Counted from the first letter of the stretch, positions 34,172 to 43,570 are shown. The stretch: 64,000 bases of DNA from an uncultured Lachnospiraceae bacterium (GCA_910583965.1 CAJUAE010000005.1:17637-81636), one strand, 5' to 3'. The notes: generated by a model not told the origin, from the letters alone. Translations and numbers: made by a program.

Positions 34172-35674
34172 ATGAGAAGAAGTGGCGTACTTATGCCGAT
34201 TTCCAGCTTACCATCAAGATTTGGAATAGGCGGATTTTCAAAAGAAGCCTATGCGTTTGTGGATTTTTTGGCAGCGTCAGGACAGTCGTTATGGCAGATT
34301 TTACCTCTGGGTCCCACGGGATATGGAGATTCTCCATATCAGTCTTTTTCGACCTTTGCAGGCAGTCCATATTATATCAGTTTGGATGCACTGATTGAGG
34401 AGGGGCTGCTTACGGAAGAAGAATGCTCGTCGGTTGATTTTGGTAGTGATACCAAAAGGGTGGATTATGAAAAGATTTATCATACAAGATTCGACCTTCT
34501 TCGCAAAGCATTTGCGCGGGCGAACATTAGCGAAAGCGCGGAATATATAGAATTTGTTGAGGCGAATCAGCAATGGCTCAAAGATTATGCAATGTATATG
34601 GCAATCAAAGATTCTTTGGATGGCGTATCATGGATTGCGTGGGATGAGGATATTCGTCTTAGAAGACCACAGGCGATGGCATATTACGAGGAGAAACTTG
34701 CAGACGACATTGCATTTTACAGTTATCAACAATATCTGTTTTCTAAACAGTGGATGGCACTCAAAGAGTACGCTAACAAAATGGGAATCTGCATTGTGGG
34801 CGATATCCCAATTTATGTAGCGTTTGACAGCGCGGATACATGGGCGAATCCAGAGTTGTTCCAGCTTGATGAGGAGAATGTGCCCATTGCGGTTGCAGGA
34901 TGTCCACCGGATGCGTTTTCAGACACAGGCCAGCTTTGGGGGAATCCACTGTACAAATGGGATTATCATGAGGAAACGGGATTTGCATGGTGGTTGCGAA
35001 GGCTTTCGCATTGTTTTCGCATTTATGATATTGTACGGATTGATCATTTTCGTGGATTTGACGAATATTGGGCAATTCCATATGGGGATGAAACCGCAGA
35101 GAATGGCGCATGGAAGAAGGGGCCAGGCTATAAATTATTTGAGGTGATAAAGAAAGAGCTTGGTAGTCAGGCAGTGATTGCTGAGGATTTGGGATTTTTG
35201 ACGCCAAGTGTCTTAAAGTTGGTAAAAAAGACAGGATATCCTGGAATGAAAGTGTTACAATTTGCGTTTGACGCGAAGGGGGACAGCGACTATCTGCCAC
35301 ATAATTATACAAATAACTGTGTGGTGTACACAGGGACACATGACAACGATACTGTAAATGGATGGATTTCTTCTTTGAACAGAAAGGATTTTGCTTTTGC
35401 AAAAAAATATTTGAATGTCAAAAGAAGGCCAGATCTCTGTGAAAGTTTGATTCGGACTGCGCTTGGTTGTGTCGCGGATACAGCAATTATACCAATACAG
35501 GATTATCTTGGACTTGGGGGAGAGGCGCGGATAAACATACCTTCTACATTAGGCGGAAACTGGGAGTGGCGTATGGAGCATGATGCCTGCACAGAAGAAT
35601 TATCAAAACGAATGTTAGAGCTTTCATTACTTTATGGAAGAACTACTCGTAAAGATACAAAAAAACACCAATAG
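34172..35674 (+). CDS. malQ: 4-alpha-glucanotransferase (amylomaltase)
   Basis: This 500-residue GH77 enzyme has RRSGVLMPISSLPSRFGIGGF at the N terminus, WQILPLGPTGYGDSPYQSF, GDIPIYVAFDSADTWANPELF, DIVRIDHFRGFDEYW (nucleophile Asp), VIAEDLGFLTP (acid/base Glu) and YTGTHDNDTVNGW (third carboxylate). It transfers segments of alpha-1,4-glucan between maltooligosaccharides in maltose and starch use. It is cytoplasmic, with no signal peptide. ATG 34172 lies 7 bases after AAAGGAAG; the ATG at 34166 is too close to it. The LacI-type regulator gene starts 11 bases after the stop, so they probably share an operon controlled by the operator at 34080. Confidence 0.95.
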   Translation: MRRSGVLMPISSLPSRFGIGGFSKEAYAFVDFLAASGQSLWQILPLGPTGYGDSPYQSFSTFAGSPYYISLDALIEEGLLTEEECSSVDFGSDTKRVDYEKIYHTRFDLLRKAFARANISESAEYIEFVEANQQWLKDYAMYMAIKDSLDGVSWIAWDEDIRLRRPQAMAYYEEKLADDIAFYSYQQYLFSKQWMALKEYANKMGICIVGDIPIYVAFDSADTWANPELFQLDEENVPIAVAGCPPDAFSDTGQLWGNPLYKWDYHEETGFAWWLRRLSHCFRIYDIVRIDHFRGFDEYWAIPYGDETAENGAWKKGPGYKLFEVIKKELGSQAVIAEDLGFLTPSVLKLVKKTGYPGMKVLQFAFDAKGDSDYLPHNYTNNCVVYTGTHDNDTVNGWISSLNRKDFAFAKKYLNVKRRPDLCESLIRTALGCVADTAIIPIQDYLGLGGEARINIPSTLGGNWEWRMEHDACTEELSKRMLELSLLYGRTTRKDTKKHQ

Positions 35675-35685
35675 GGGTGAGGAAT

Positions 35686-36720
35686 GTGTTAGAACCAACA
35701 ATAAAGGATATAGCAAAAATTTGCGGTGTAGGGGTCAGCACAGTTTCACGGGCCATTAATAATCACCCAGATATTAATCCTGAAACCAAGCAAAAGATAT
35801 TGGATACAATCCAAGAATACGGCTATGTTCCAAATGATAGTGCTAGAAATTTAAAGCGGTCAGATGCGAAGGCGATTGCGGTACTTATCAAGGGAATTTC
35901 GAATTCATTTTTTACGAATATGATTCAGGTCATTGAGAAAGAGTGTAAGAGAAAAAATTATATAATGCAGTTGTCACATGTGGAAGCGGACGAGGATGAA
36001 GTGAATGTGGCTCAGAAGGTGGTTAAGGAAAAGCGTTTGCGGGGCATTATCTTTTTAGGCGGATTATTCTCGCATTCTGAGGAGAAACTGAGTAAATTAA
36101 ATGTGCCATTTGTTTTTAGTACAGTAGGGTCTATTCCAGAGAATATTAGTAGAAATTTGTATTCAAGTATCAGTGTGGATGACCGTTTGGAAAGTGCCAA
36201 AATGGTAGAGTACTTGATTAATTCAGGACATATAAGGATTGCAATTCTTGTAGCGGAAGCACAGGAACAAAGCATTAGTAAACTACGGTTAGAAGGATAT
36301 TATGATACATTGAAGGCACATAACATTGCAATTGACCCCAATCTTATTTGCCATACAAATGATGCGTTGAGCCATTTTTCTATGGAAAATGGATATCTGT
36401 CCACAAAGAAGTTGCTTGCGCGTGGGGAGTCATTCACCGCGTTGTATGCAGTGTCAGATTCACTTGCTATTGGAGCGTTGCGGGCGTTGCACGAAGCGGG
36501 GTTGCGTGTGCCGGAGGATATTTCTTTGGCTGGTTATGATGGGATTGATATGACAAATTACATTGTGCCAAGTCTCACGACAATACGACAACCTGTAGAG
36601 AAGATGGCAAAAGATACAACAAAGCTGCTTTTTGACATTATTTCAGGAAAGAGAGAACATCAACATATAACATATCCGGCTGAACTTGTGATAAGGGAAT
36701 CTACGAGACAGCGAGAGTGA
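35686..36720 (+). CDS. LacI-family transcriptional regulator
   Basis: The protein (344 residues) starts with a LacI helix-turn-helix (TIKDIAKICGVGVSTVSRAIN) and hinge helix (VPNDSARNLKRSDAKAIAVLI). A periplasmic-binding-protein-like sensor domain follows, with YAVSDSLAIGALRALHEAGL and PEDISLAGYDGIDMTNYI. It would bind operators as a dimer and respond to a sugar, probably a maltodextrin given its position behind malQ. GGGGTGAGG stands before GTG 35686, which gives the standard N terminus; GTG 35677 in the same frame is within that site and less likely. A terminator follows directly. Confidence 0.9.
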   Translation: MLEPTIKDIAKICGVGVSTVSRAINNHPDINPETKQKILDTIQEYGYVPNDSARNLKRSDAKAIAVLIKGISNSFFTNMIQVIEKECKRKNYIMQLSHVEADEDEVNVAQKVVKEKRLRGIIFLGGLFSHSEEKLSKLNVPFVFSTVGSIPENISRNLYSSISVDDRLESAKMVEYLINSGHIRIAILVAEAQEQSISKLRLEGYYDTLKAHNIAIDPNLICHTNDALSHFSMENGYLSTKKLLARGESFTALYAVSDSLAIGALRALHEAGLRVPEDISLAGYDGIDMTNYIVPSLTTIRQPVEKMAKDTTKLLFDIISGKREHQHITYPAELVIRESTRQRE

Positions 36721-36735
36721 ATAGTAAATGCAAAT

Positions 36736-36773
36736 CGAGCAAGGGAAGTAGAATCTTCCCTGCTCGATTTTTT
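36736..36773 (+). terminator. rho-independent terminator after the LacI-type gene
   Basis: CGAGCAAGGGAAG and CTTCCCTGCTCG form a 12-bp stem with one bulged A, followed by ATTTTTTG. The T-tract merges into the next promoter's -35. Confidence 0.88.
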
Positions 36774-36775
36774 GT

Positions 36776-36804
36776 TTGTTTTCTTGTGTGAAATAGTATA
36801 TAAT
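36776..36804 (+). promoter_or_regulatory. promoter of the GT2 gene
   Basis: TTGTTT at 36776-36781, a 17-base spacer and TATAAT at 36799-36804. Confidence 0.55.
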
Positions 36805-36918
36805 AAAAACGATATTGGGATAAATATGAAAGTGTTTCGGAAACGATTTGGCATGTGCTGGGAGAGAGCAGGTAGGCGTTGCTTGTTCCTATTAGAAGAA
36901 GGAAGGGGAAGTGTGTCT

Positions 36919-38136
36919 ATGGATTTGAGTGTTGTGATACCAGCTTGCAGTTGGAAACAGATTGCAGATGATAAAAGTTCTTGGGAATCAGAAGAAAAGT
37001 GGTATAGCTCTCCAAAACCAGGTGTAGTCGATTTTGGAGAACATAGTTCGGTGTATCCAAAAGAGTGGTACAAACGGATTGCGGCATGTCTTAGAAGTGT
37101 TACGAGATGCCCACGAGAAACAATAGAAATGGAATGTATTGTGTTCAATACGAGTGCGTCGGATGAGACTGCTGCTGTGGTCAATCGATATATTCAGCGG
37201 GACAAACGCATTAAGCTGATAGTGATACCAGAGGAATGTAAAGAGATAGATGTGCGCAATGTCGGGATTGAAATGGCATCAGGAAATTATATTCTGTTTT
37301 TGGATGCGCGGGACAGGCTTTGTGAAGATGCATGGGAACAGATAGAGGCAGCAGTGCTTGAGGAGTATGCAGACTTTATAGCATACAGTTATATTACATG
37401 TACAGTAAAAAAGAAATATAAAAAACGTTATTTGGAAAGTGGTGGAGTGGCGTATGACCCGATATATAAAGACAATGGAAAGCTGAAGGCGCAGATGTTG
37501 CCAATCTCGGAAGTGATATCAACAGATATGCAGGAAGCGTGTCGACTAATGTACACAGAACCAGTATTTCATACATGTTGGGGAAAGCTTTTTAAAAGTA
37601 GAATTATTAGAGACTATCACATTGAATTTAGAACAGGTGTTATGATTGGCGCGGATTTTTTATTTGTATCAGAATATTTTGAGCATTGTGAAAATTGTTT
37701 TATGACAAAGGCAATGATTTATTATTTTGAGCCAAAAGATAGAAGTATTATGAGGCATTATCCTATTAAAAAACTAATTGATTTTATTAGGATAGTCTAT
37801 ACATATCATGTGGAAACCGTAAAACGATATCATGATAAAAAACTGACAGACAGTATGCATGTGTATTATATTAAGGTTTTGACAGTGCTTTTTTATGCGT
37901 ATGTTAGAGAATATAGCTACAATGAGAAAACAAGAGAGTATCTTTTTGCCAATGCACTGGAAACTGAGACTGTGCGCAGGATTCTTGACGCAGCAGCGAC
38001 TTGTTCGTTTTCCTCGGCGCTAAAACGATATGAATATCGTTTACTCTGCGAGGGAAATACAATAAAGATTAGAAAGTATTTTGTACAAAAGGCAAAATTA
38101 TTGCGAAAACATGTATGGCTCGATGAGTGGATATAG
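36919..38136 (+). CDS. GT2-family glycosyltransferase
   Basis: This GT-A protein of 405 residues has the family-2 pattern MDLSVVIPAC near the start, IVFNTSASDETAAVVNRYI, IDVRNVGIEMASGNYILFLDARDRL (a DxD-like D-A-R-D) and CWGKLFKSRIIRDY. An unusual insertion of about 50 residues follows strand 1 (CSWKQIADDKSSWESEEKWY). The C-terminal 130 residues are helical. The start is not certain: ATG 36919 gives the typical family N terminus and is preceded by AAGGGGAAG, but GTG 36913 and ATG 36826 are in frame. It has its own promoter. The acceptor could be a lipid or a surface polysaccharide. Confidence 0.78.
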   Translation: MDLSVVIPACSWKQIADDKSSWESEEKWYSSPKPGVVDFGEHSSVYPKEWYKRIAACLRSVTRCPRETIEMECIVFNTSASDETAAVVNRYIQRDKRIKLIVIPEECKEIDVRNVGIEMASGNYILFLDARDRLCEDAWEQIEAAVLEEYADFIAYSYITCTVKKKYKKRYLESGGVAYDPIYKDNGKLKAQMLPISEVISTDMQEACRLMYTEPVFHTCWGKLFKSRIIRDYHIEFRTGVMIGADFLFVSEYFEHCENCFMTKAMIYYFEPKDRSIMRHYPIKKLIDFIRIVYTYHVETVKRYHDKKLTDSMHVYYIKVLTVLFYAYVREYSYNEKTREYLFANALETETVRRILDAAATCSFSSALKRYEYRLLCEGNTIKIRKYFVQKAKLLRKHVWLDEWI

Positions 38137-38143
38137 AGAGTTA

Positions 38144-38191
38144 GTGTGAAATTAAAATTTCACACGGAAAAACGCAAAGGACAGCGTTTTT
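38144..38191 (+). terminator. double hairpin after the GT2 gene, part of the next leader
   Basis: GTGTGAAAT-TAAA-ATTTCACAC (38144-38165) is a perfect 9-bp stem. AAAAACGC/GCGTTTTT (38168-38175 and 38184-38191) is a second stem ending in a T-run. Either could terminate transcription, or act as a leader structure for the lipoprotein gene. Confidence 0.55.
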
Positions 38192-38198
38192 CATTTCT

Positions 38199-38232
38199 AT
38201 TTGAGTCGCCCAAAGCGGCATAGGGGATTATT
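38199..38232 (+). promoter_or_regulatory. structured 5' leader (TATTTGAG family) of the TPR lipoprotein gene
   Basis: TATTTGA followed by a GTCGC-CCAAA-GCGGC hairpin, then ATAGGGGATTATTATG. It is 37 bases from ATTTGAG to the ATG, the same length as the - strand leader before 60086. Confidence 0.55.
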
Positions 38233-39306
38233 ATGATTGTAACACAAAAAAGAAATCGAAAAATAATATGGAGGATAAAGATAGGCACTTGTGTGCTTAT
38301 ATTTGTAATACTAATAGGAGGTTGCGCAAAAAAACCGGAGAATACAAATCTAACTGCCGGAATGGAATTGGTGGAACAGTATGATTTTCAAGGTGCAATG
38401 GAAAAGTTTGAGCAGGCGTTATTAGACAAGGAGGATATGGAACTTTCGTACAGAGGGCAGGGAATTGCCTATATGGGACTTGGAAATTATGCGGATGCGG
38501 AAACTGCTTTTCTCAACGCAATTAAATTTGCTGGGGACAGATTGACGGCACTTGAGTACGATATCAATTACTATCTTGCATCTGCCTATATGAAACAAAA
38601 GAAATATGCGCAGGCAGAGGAGATTTACTCAGCGATTATCACGCTGAAGAAAAAAGAAAAAGAAGCTTATTATTTGCGCGCATGTGCAATATTGCGGCAA
38701 AATCGCTATGACGAAGCGATTGCTGATTTTGAGAAAGCGTTTGCATTGGATTCCGGCAATCTCGAGTTGGTGACAGACGCTTATGTGGAGATGCAGGCAG
38801 CGGGATTTGGCGAACAGGGAAAGACATATGTACAGGCATTTTTAGACAAGAATAAGAAGTTAAAAGATGGGGAGAAGGGAATTTTATATTATTATCTTGA
38901 AGATTATCAAAATGCGCAGATTTGTCTTGATAACTCAATCAAAGGAAATGACCCAAAGCTTTCTATGATATTAGGACAGACTTATGAGAAACTTGGTGAT
39001 ATGAACTATGCAGCGATGGTATACCAGACTTATCTGGACAACAATGAACCAGATGCAGCACTCTATAATAGCCTTGGTATCTGTCTGATGAATCAGCAGA
39101 AGTATGAGGAGGCAGCGGCGACATTTGAGAAAGGAATTGCTATGGGAAGTTCTGCTTACCTTCAGGAGTTGCGCTTCAATCAGATTGTCGCAAAGGAGTA
39201 TATGGGAAATTTCTCTGAAGCGAAAACAATGATACAAGAGTATCTAAAAACGTATCCAGATGACGAGAAAGCCAAAAAAGAGAATGAATTTTTAAAAACT
39301 CGATAG
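38233..39306 (+). CDS. TPR-repeat lipoprotein
   Basis: The protein of 357 residues begins with a basic stretch and a hydrophobic segment ending in the lipobox LIGGC (Cys near residue 30), so it should be a membrane-anchored lipoprotein on the outer face. The rest is built of tetratricopeptide repeats: YDFQGAMEKFEQALLDKED, GNYADAETAFLNAIKF, YAQAEEIYSAIITL, YDEAIADFEKAFALD, DMNYAAMVYQTYLD and YEEAAATFEKGIAMG, about eight in total. Such repeats bind partner proteins. The ATG follows GGGGAT at 6 bases. No pathway can be assigned; it is followed by the nrdD control region. Confidence 0.9.
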   Translation: MIVTQKRNRKIIWRIKIGTCVLIFVILIGGCAKKPENTNLTAGMELVEQYDFQGAMEKFEQALLDKEDMELSYRGQGIAYMGLGNYADAETAFLNAIKFAGDRLTALEYDINYYLASAYMKQKKYAQAEEIYSAIITLKKKEKEAYYLRACAILRQNRYDEAIADFEKAFALDSGNLELVTDAYVEMQAAGFGEQGKTYVQAFLDKNKKLKDGEKGILYYYLEDYQNAQICLDNSIKGNDPKLSMILGQTYEKLGDMNYAAMVYQTYLDNNEPDAALYNSLGICLMNQQKYEEAAATFEKGIAMGSSAYLQELRFNQIVAKEYMGNFSEAKTMIQEYLKTYPDDEKAKKENEFLKTR

Positions 39307-39315
39307 TTGCACAAA

Positions 39316-39360
39316 ACACTAGATATTGTATTCGACAAAAAACAACATATGATATTTAGT
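39316..39360 (+). promoter_or_regulatory. candidate NrdR box pair upstream of nrdD
   Basis: ACACTAGATATTGTAT (39316-39331) fits the NrdR consensus (ACAC-W-ATAT-W-GTGT-like) well; ACATATGATATTTAGT (39345-39360) is a weaker second box. The ATAT cores are about 29 bases apart, close to the three helical turns typical of NrdR pairs. A TTGTAT-16-TATGAT promoter overlaps them, and a second promoter (TTGACT at 39370, TATCAT at 39393) lies downstream. Confidence 0.5.
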
Positions 39361-39445
39361 AGTGTTCGATTGACTTCATATATTCCATCTGCTATCATTG
39401 ATTCATTAAGTTTTCGCAATAAAATTAAGTGAAGGAGTCGATTCA

Positions 39446-41824
39446 ATGTTTGAGGTTATAAAGAGAGATGGAAATAAGACAACATTTTGTTTGGACAAGA
39501 TTAGCAGTGCGATTATTAAGGCATTTAATGCGACACAGATGCAGTTTGATCAGAATATGATCGATTTGCTAGTTCTGCGTGTTACAGCAGATTTTCAGAG
39601 TAAGATAAAAGATGGCACTGTCCATGTTGAGGATATTCAGGACAGTGTGGAGAAAGTGTTGGAGCAGGCAGGTTACACAGAGACTGCAAAGGCATTTATT
39701 CTATACAGAAAACACCGCGAGAAAATGCGCAATATGAAATCCACAATTCTGGATTATAAGGAGGTTGTGGATAGCTATGTGAAAATTGAAGATTGGAGGG
39801 TAAAAGAGAACTCGACAGTAACTTATTCTGTGGGAGGACTGATTCTGTCCAATTCTGGGGCTGTTACGGCAAATTACTGGTTGTCTGAAATCTATGACGA
39901 GGAGATTGCCAACGCACATAGAAGTGCAGATATTCATATTCATGATTTGTCCATGCTTACAGGATATTGTGCAGGCTGGTCTTTAAAACAGCTTATCAGA
40001 GAAGGGCTTGGCGGCATTCCGGGAAAAATTACGTCGTCTCCTGCGCGTCATTTATCTGTGCTTTGTAGTCAAATGGTTAATTTTCTTGGTATTATGCAAA
40101 ACGAGTGGGCTGGTGCGCAAGCATTTTCTTCGTTTGATACATATCTTGCTCCTTTTGTGAAGGCGGACAACCTTTCTTATTGTGAAGTCAAAAAGTGTAT
40201 TGAGTCGTTCATTTATGGGGTCAATACACCGAGTCGCTGGGGAACCCAAGCACCATTTAGCAATATTACATTGGATTGGACTGTTCCAAATGACCTTGCA
40301 AATCTTCCGGCAATTGTGGGCGGTGAGGAGATGCCCTTTACCTATGGAGACTGCAAGGCAGAAATGGATATGGTTAACAAGGCGTTTATTGAGACCATGA
40401 TTGAAGGTGACGCCAATGGACGTGGATTTCAATATCCGATTCCAACCTATTCTATAACACGCGATTTTGACTGGTCAGACACAGAAAATAATCGTCTGTT
40501 GTTTGAGATGACTGCAAAATATGGAACCCCTTATTTTTCAAACTATATTAATTCCGATATGCAACCGTCAGATGTGCGCAGTATGTGCTGCCGACTGCGG
40601 CTTGATTTGCGGGAACTGCGGAAGAAGACAGGTGGATTCTTTGGCTCAGGGGAAAGTACAGGAAGTGTTGGCGTTGTGACAATCAATCTGCCGCGTATTG
40701 CCTATCTTGCAGTGGATGAGGCAGATTTTTACAAGCGCCTTGATCGATTAATGGATGTTAGTGCACGCTCATTAAAAATAAAACGCAATGTGATTTCCAA
40801 ACTTTTGGAGGAGGGATTATATCCTTATACAAAACGTTATCTTGGTAAATTTGACAATCACTTTTCGACAATCGGACTGATTGGCATGAATGAAGCAGGA
40901 CTGAATGCGAAGTGGTTGCGGGCAGACCTATCCCACAAGAAAGTACAACAGTTTGCAAAAGATGTTCTAAATCATATGAGAGAACGTCTAGCAGATTACC
41001 AGGAGCAGTACGGAGACTTATATAATTTGGAGGCGACTCCTGCAGAAAGTACAACTTACAGGCTTGCAAAACATGATAAAGAGCGTTGGAGTGATATTAT
41101 TACTGCGGGAAATGAAGGAGATAAACCTTATTATACGAATTCTTCCCATTTGCCAGTTGATTATACGACAGATATTTTTGATGCACTTGATATACAAGAT
41201 GAGCTGCAAACACTTTACACATCAGGTACTGTATTTCATGCGTTTTTGGGAGAGAAACTTCCTGACTGGAAGGCAGCGGCAAATCTAGTGCGGACAATCG
41301 CTGCAAATTACAAGTTGCCATATTACACAATGTCCCCGACATACTCTATTTGTAGTGAACATGGATACTTGACAGGGGAACAGAAAAACTGTCCAAAATG
41401 TGGGAAACATACAGAAATTTATAGTCGAATTACAGGATATTATAGACCTGTGCAGAACTGGAATGATGGAAAACTTCAAGAGTATCAGAATCGCACAGAG
41501 TATCGAATGGGGAACAATATTAAGAAACCTGTTTTTTCGGAGCCAGAAAAGGTACAATGTGCAGATATAAGCGATAGGAAGTCTGACAGTCCCCAAAATA
41601 CATATCTATTTACAACAAAAACTTGTCCAAACTGTAGTTTGGCTAAAAAATATCTTCAAAATGTGGATTATACAATTGTGGATGCAGAAGAAAACATGGA
41701 CCTTGCAGTTCAATATGGTGTTATGCAGGCGCCAACTCTTGTAATTGTAGCTGGACAATCAGAGCAGAAGTATGTTAATGTATCTAATATAAGAAAGTAT
41801 GCAGAACTGTTGAGAGCGGAATAA
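39446..41824 (+). CDS. nrdD: anaerobic ribonucleoside-triphosphate reductase with C-terminal redoxin domain
   Basis: This is class III ribonucleotide reductase, 792 residues. An ATP-cone (MFEVIKRDGNKTTFCLDKIS) occupies residues 1-95. The ten-stranded barrel follows, with HIHDLSMLTGYCAGWSL, FGSGESTGSVGVVTINLPRIA and PYYTMSPTYSICSEHGY. A zinc site of two Cys pairs (C-S-E-H and CPKCG) precedes the glycyl-radical loop RITGYYRPVQNWNDGK. The last 75 residues form a glutaredoxin/thioredoxin-like domain (YLFTTKTCPNCSLAKKYL, GVMQAPTLVIV) with a CPNC redox motif. This suggests electron supply by the fused redoxin. No activase NrdG lies beside it. GAAGGAG stands 9 bases before the ATG. Confidence 0.93.
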   Translation: MFEVIKRDGNKTTFCLDKISSAIIKAFNATQMQFDQNMIDLLVLRVTADFQSKIKDGTVHVEDIQDSVEKVLEQAGYTETAKAFILYRKHREKMRNMKSTILDYKEVVDSYVKIEDWRVKENSTVTYSVGGLILSNSGAVTANYWLSEIYDEEIANAHRSADIHIHDLSMLTGYCAGWSLKQLIREGLGGIPGKITSSPARHLSVLCSQMVNFLGIMQNEWAGAQAFSSFDTYLAPFVKADNLSYCEVKKCIESFIYGVNTPSRWGTQAPFSNITLDWTVPNDLANLPAIVGGEEMPFTYGDCKAEMDMVNKAFIETMIEGDANGRGFQYPIPTYSITRDFDWSDTENNRLLFEMTAKYGTPYFSNYINSDMQPSDVRSMCCRLRLDLRELRKKTGGFFGSGESTGSVGVVTINLPRIAYLAVDEADFYKRLDRLMDVSARSLKIKRNVISKLLEEGLYPYTKRYLGKFDNHFSTIGLIGMNEAGLNAKWLRADLSHKKVQQFAKDVLNHMRERLADYQEQYGDLYNLEATPAESTTYRLAKHDKERWSDIITAGNEGDKPYYTNSSHLPVDYTTDIFDALDIQDELQTLYTSGTVFHAFLGEKLPDWKAAANLVRTIAANYKLPYYTMSPTYSICSEHGYLTGEQKNCPKCGKHTEIYSRITGYYRPVQNWNDGKLQEYQNRTEYRMGNNIKKPVFSEPEKVQCADISDRKSDSPQNTYLFTTKTCPNCSLAKKYLQNVDYTIVDAEENMDLAVQYGVMQAPTLVIVAGQSEQKYVNVSNIRKYAELLRAE

Positions 41825-41837
41825 ACGGAGGGAACAC

Positions 41838-42827
41838 ATGATTGATAAATTAATTGAAAAAATACAAAAAACAGGTGCGCCGATTGTGGTAGGACTTGAC
41901 CCAATGTTAAAATTTATACCAGATTATATTTTAAAGCAGGCCTTTCTGGAAAAAGGGGAGACTTTAGAAGGGGCGGCGGAGGCTGTATGGCAGTTTAACA
42001 AAGCCATTATCGATCAGATTGCAGATTTAATTCCAGCGGTCAAACCGCAGATTGCAATGTATGAACAATTTGGAGTAGCAGGGCTTTCTACATTTCAAAA
42101 GACAGTTGCATACTGTAAAGAAAAAGGACTGATTGTAATTGGGGATATTAAAAGAGGAGATATTGGTTCTACCTCGGCAGCGTATGCGACTGCGCATCTT
42201 GGTAAAGTGAAAGTGGGCGATAATCTATGTTCCGCATTTGATGAGGATTTTGTGACAGTCAATCCATATCTTGGTTCTGATGGTGTGCAACCCTTTATTG
42301 ATGTGTGTAAAGAGGAGAAAAAGGGAATCTTTATTCTTGTGAAGACCTCCAATCCAAGCAGCGGTGAATTTCAGGACCAATTTGTAAAATCTGGGATGAC
42401 TGCTGGGGCGACAGGAGCACAGGCAGGCAAAATTGCATTTGAGGATAAGCCACTCTATGAGATTGTTGGGGAGAAAGTTGCAGAGTGGAGTGCACAATGC
42501 ATGGGTGTACATGGCTATAGTAGTGTTGGTGCAGTGGTAGGTGCAACATACCCAGAACAGGGCAAGATTTTACGAAAAGTAATGCCACACTCGTATATTT
42601 TGGTTCCAGGTTATGGTGCGCAAGGAGGAACAGGAAAAGATCTGATACACTTCTTTGATGAAAATAGACTTGGTGCGATTGTAAATTCTTCTAGAGGAAT
42701 TATTGCGGCATATCAAAATGAAAAATATGATAAATTTGGTCCAGAACATTTTGCAGATGCGTCTAGACAGGCAGTGATAGATATGATTGCAGATATCGAT
42801 CAGGCATTTGCAGATGCTGGAAAATAA
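41838..42827 (+). CDS. pyrF: orotidine 5'-phosphate decarboxylase, long type 2 form
   Basis: The protein (329 residues) has IVVGLDPMLKFIPDY, VKPQIAMYEQFGVAG, VIGDIKRGDIGSTSAAYATA (the catalytic D-x-K-x2-D), GILVKTSNPSSGEF and the phosphate-binding YGAQGGTGKDLIHFF near the C terminus. It decarboxylates OMP to UMP, the last step of pyrimidine synthesis. Its length fits the longer PyrF family of Actinobacteria and many Clostridia rather than the 230-residue form. GGAGGGAA precedes ATG 41838 closely. pyrE follows 43 bases later, so the last two steps of UMP synthesis are encoded together. Confidence 0.95.
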   Translation: MIDKLIEKIQKTGAPIVVGLDPMLKFIPDYILKQAFLEKGETLEGAAEAVWQFNKAIIDQIADLIPAVKPQIAMYEQFGVAGLSTFQKTVAYCKEKGLIVIGDIKRGDIGSTSAAYATAHLGKVKVGDNLCSAFDEDFVTVNPYLGSDGVQPFIDVCKEEKKGIFILVKTSNPSSGEFQDQFVKSGMTAGATGAQAGKIAFEDKPLYEIVGEKVAEWSAQCMGVHGYSSVGAVVGATYPEQGKILRKVMPHSYILVPGYGAQGGTGKDLIHFFDENRLGAIVNSSRGIIAAYQNEKYDKFGPEHFADASRQAVIDMIADIDQAFADAGK

Positions 42828-42870
42828 AATATATCAGATAAAAGAAATAGTATACGGAGGTAAGGGGAAG

Positions 42871-43545
42871 ATGGAACAATACAAAAAAGAGTTTATTGAA
42901 TTTATGGTGGATAGTGATGTACTTAAATTCGGTGAATTTACATTGAAAAGTGGACGGAAATCTCCATTTTTTATGAATGCGGGAGCCTATGTTACGGGTT
43001 CACAACTTCGCAAGCTTGGCGAGTATTATGCGAAAGCAATTCACGATAATTATGGTACGGATTTTGATGTACTTTTTGGTCCAGCATACAAGGGGATTCC
43101 GCTTGCAGTGGCAGCATCGATCGCGTTTAGTGAGTTGTATGGTAAGGATATCAGATACTGTTCAAATAGAAAAGAGATAAAAGATCATGGTGATGTGGGA
43201 ATTTTACTTGGCAGCGGCTTGAATGATGGAGACAGAGTTGTTATTATAGAGGATGTCACAACTTCTGGCAAATCGATTGAGGAGACTTTTCCTATTTTAA
43301 TGGAACAGGCAAATGTCGATATTGTGGGATTGATGGTGAGTTTAAATCGTCAGGAGCGTGGAAAAACACAGAAGAATGCGCTTGCAGAAATCCGCGAGGT
43401 ATACGGAATTGAGACTGGTGCGATTGTCACTATGGAGGAAGTTGTAGAATACTTGTATAATCAGCCGTACAATGGCAGAGTGATAATTGATAATGAGATG
43501 AAAGAAGCCATCGATATGTATTATGCGCAGTATGGTGCCAAATAA
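42871..43545 (+). CDS. pyrE: orotate phosphoribosyltransferase
   Basis: The protein of 224 residues has FTLKSGRKSPFFMNAGAYV, LFGPAYKGIPLAVA, YCSNRKEIKDHGD (catalytic loop) and the PRPP-binding signature VVIIEDVTTSGKSIEETF. It makes OMP from orotate and PRPP. ATG 42871 lies behind GGAGGTAAGGGGAAG; the frame is open further up into pyrF but without a ribosome site. It is paired with pyrF. A 50-residue membrane protein ORF follows after 25 bases and may be co-transcribed. Confidence 0.96.
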   Translation: MEQYKKEFIEFMVDSDVLKFGEFTLKSGRKSPFFMNAGAYVTGSQLRKLGEYYAKAIHDNYGTDFDVLFGPAYKGIPLAVAASIAFSELYGKDIRYCSNRKEIKDHGDVGILLGSGLNDGDRVVIIEDVTTSGKSIEETFPILMEQANVDIVGLMVSLNRQERGKTQKNALAEIREVYGIETGAIVTMEEVVEYLYNQPYNGRVIIDNEMKEAIDMYYAQYGAK

Positions 43546-43570
43546 AAAATTGTGAAATGGAGGGGAATGT

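Noticed and set aside
34060..34398. 112-codon ORF overlapping the 5' end of malQ in another frame
   Set aside because: No ribosome site, no conserved pattern, and it overlaps the clear malQ start region.
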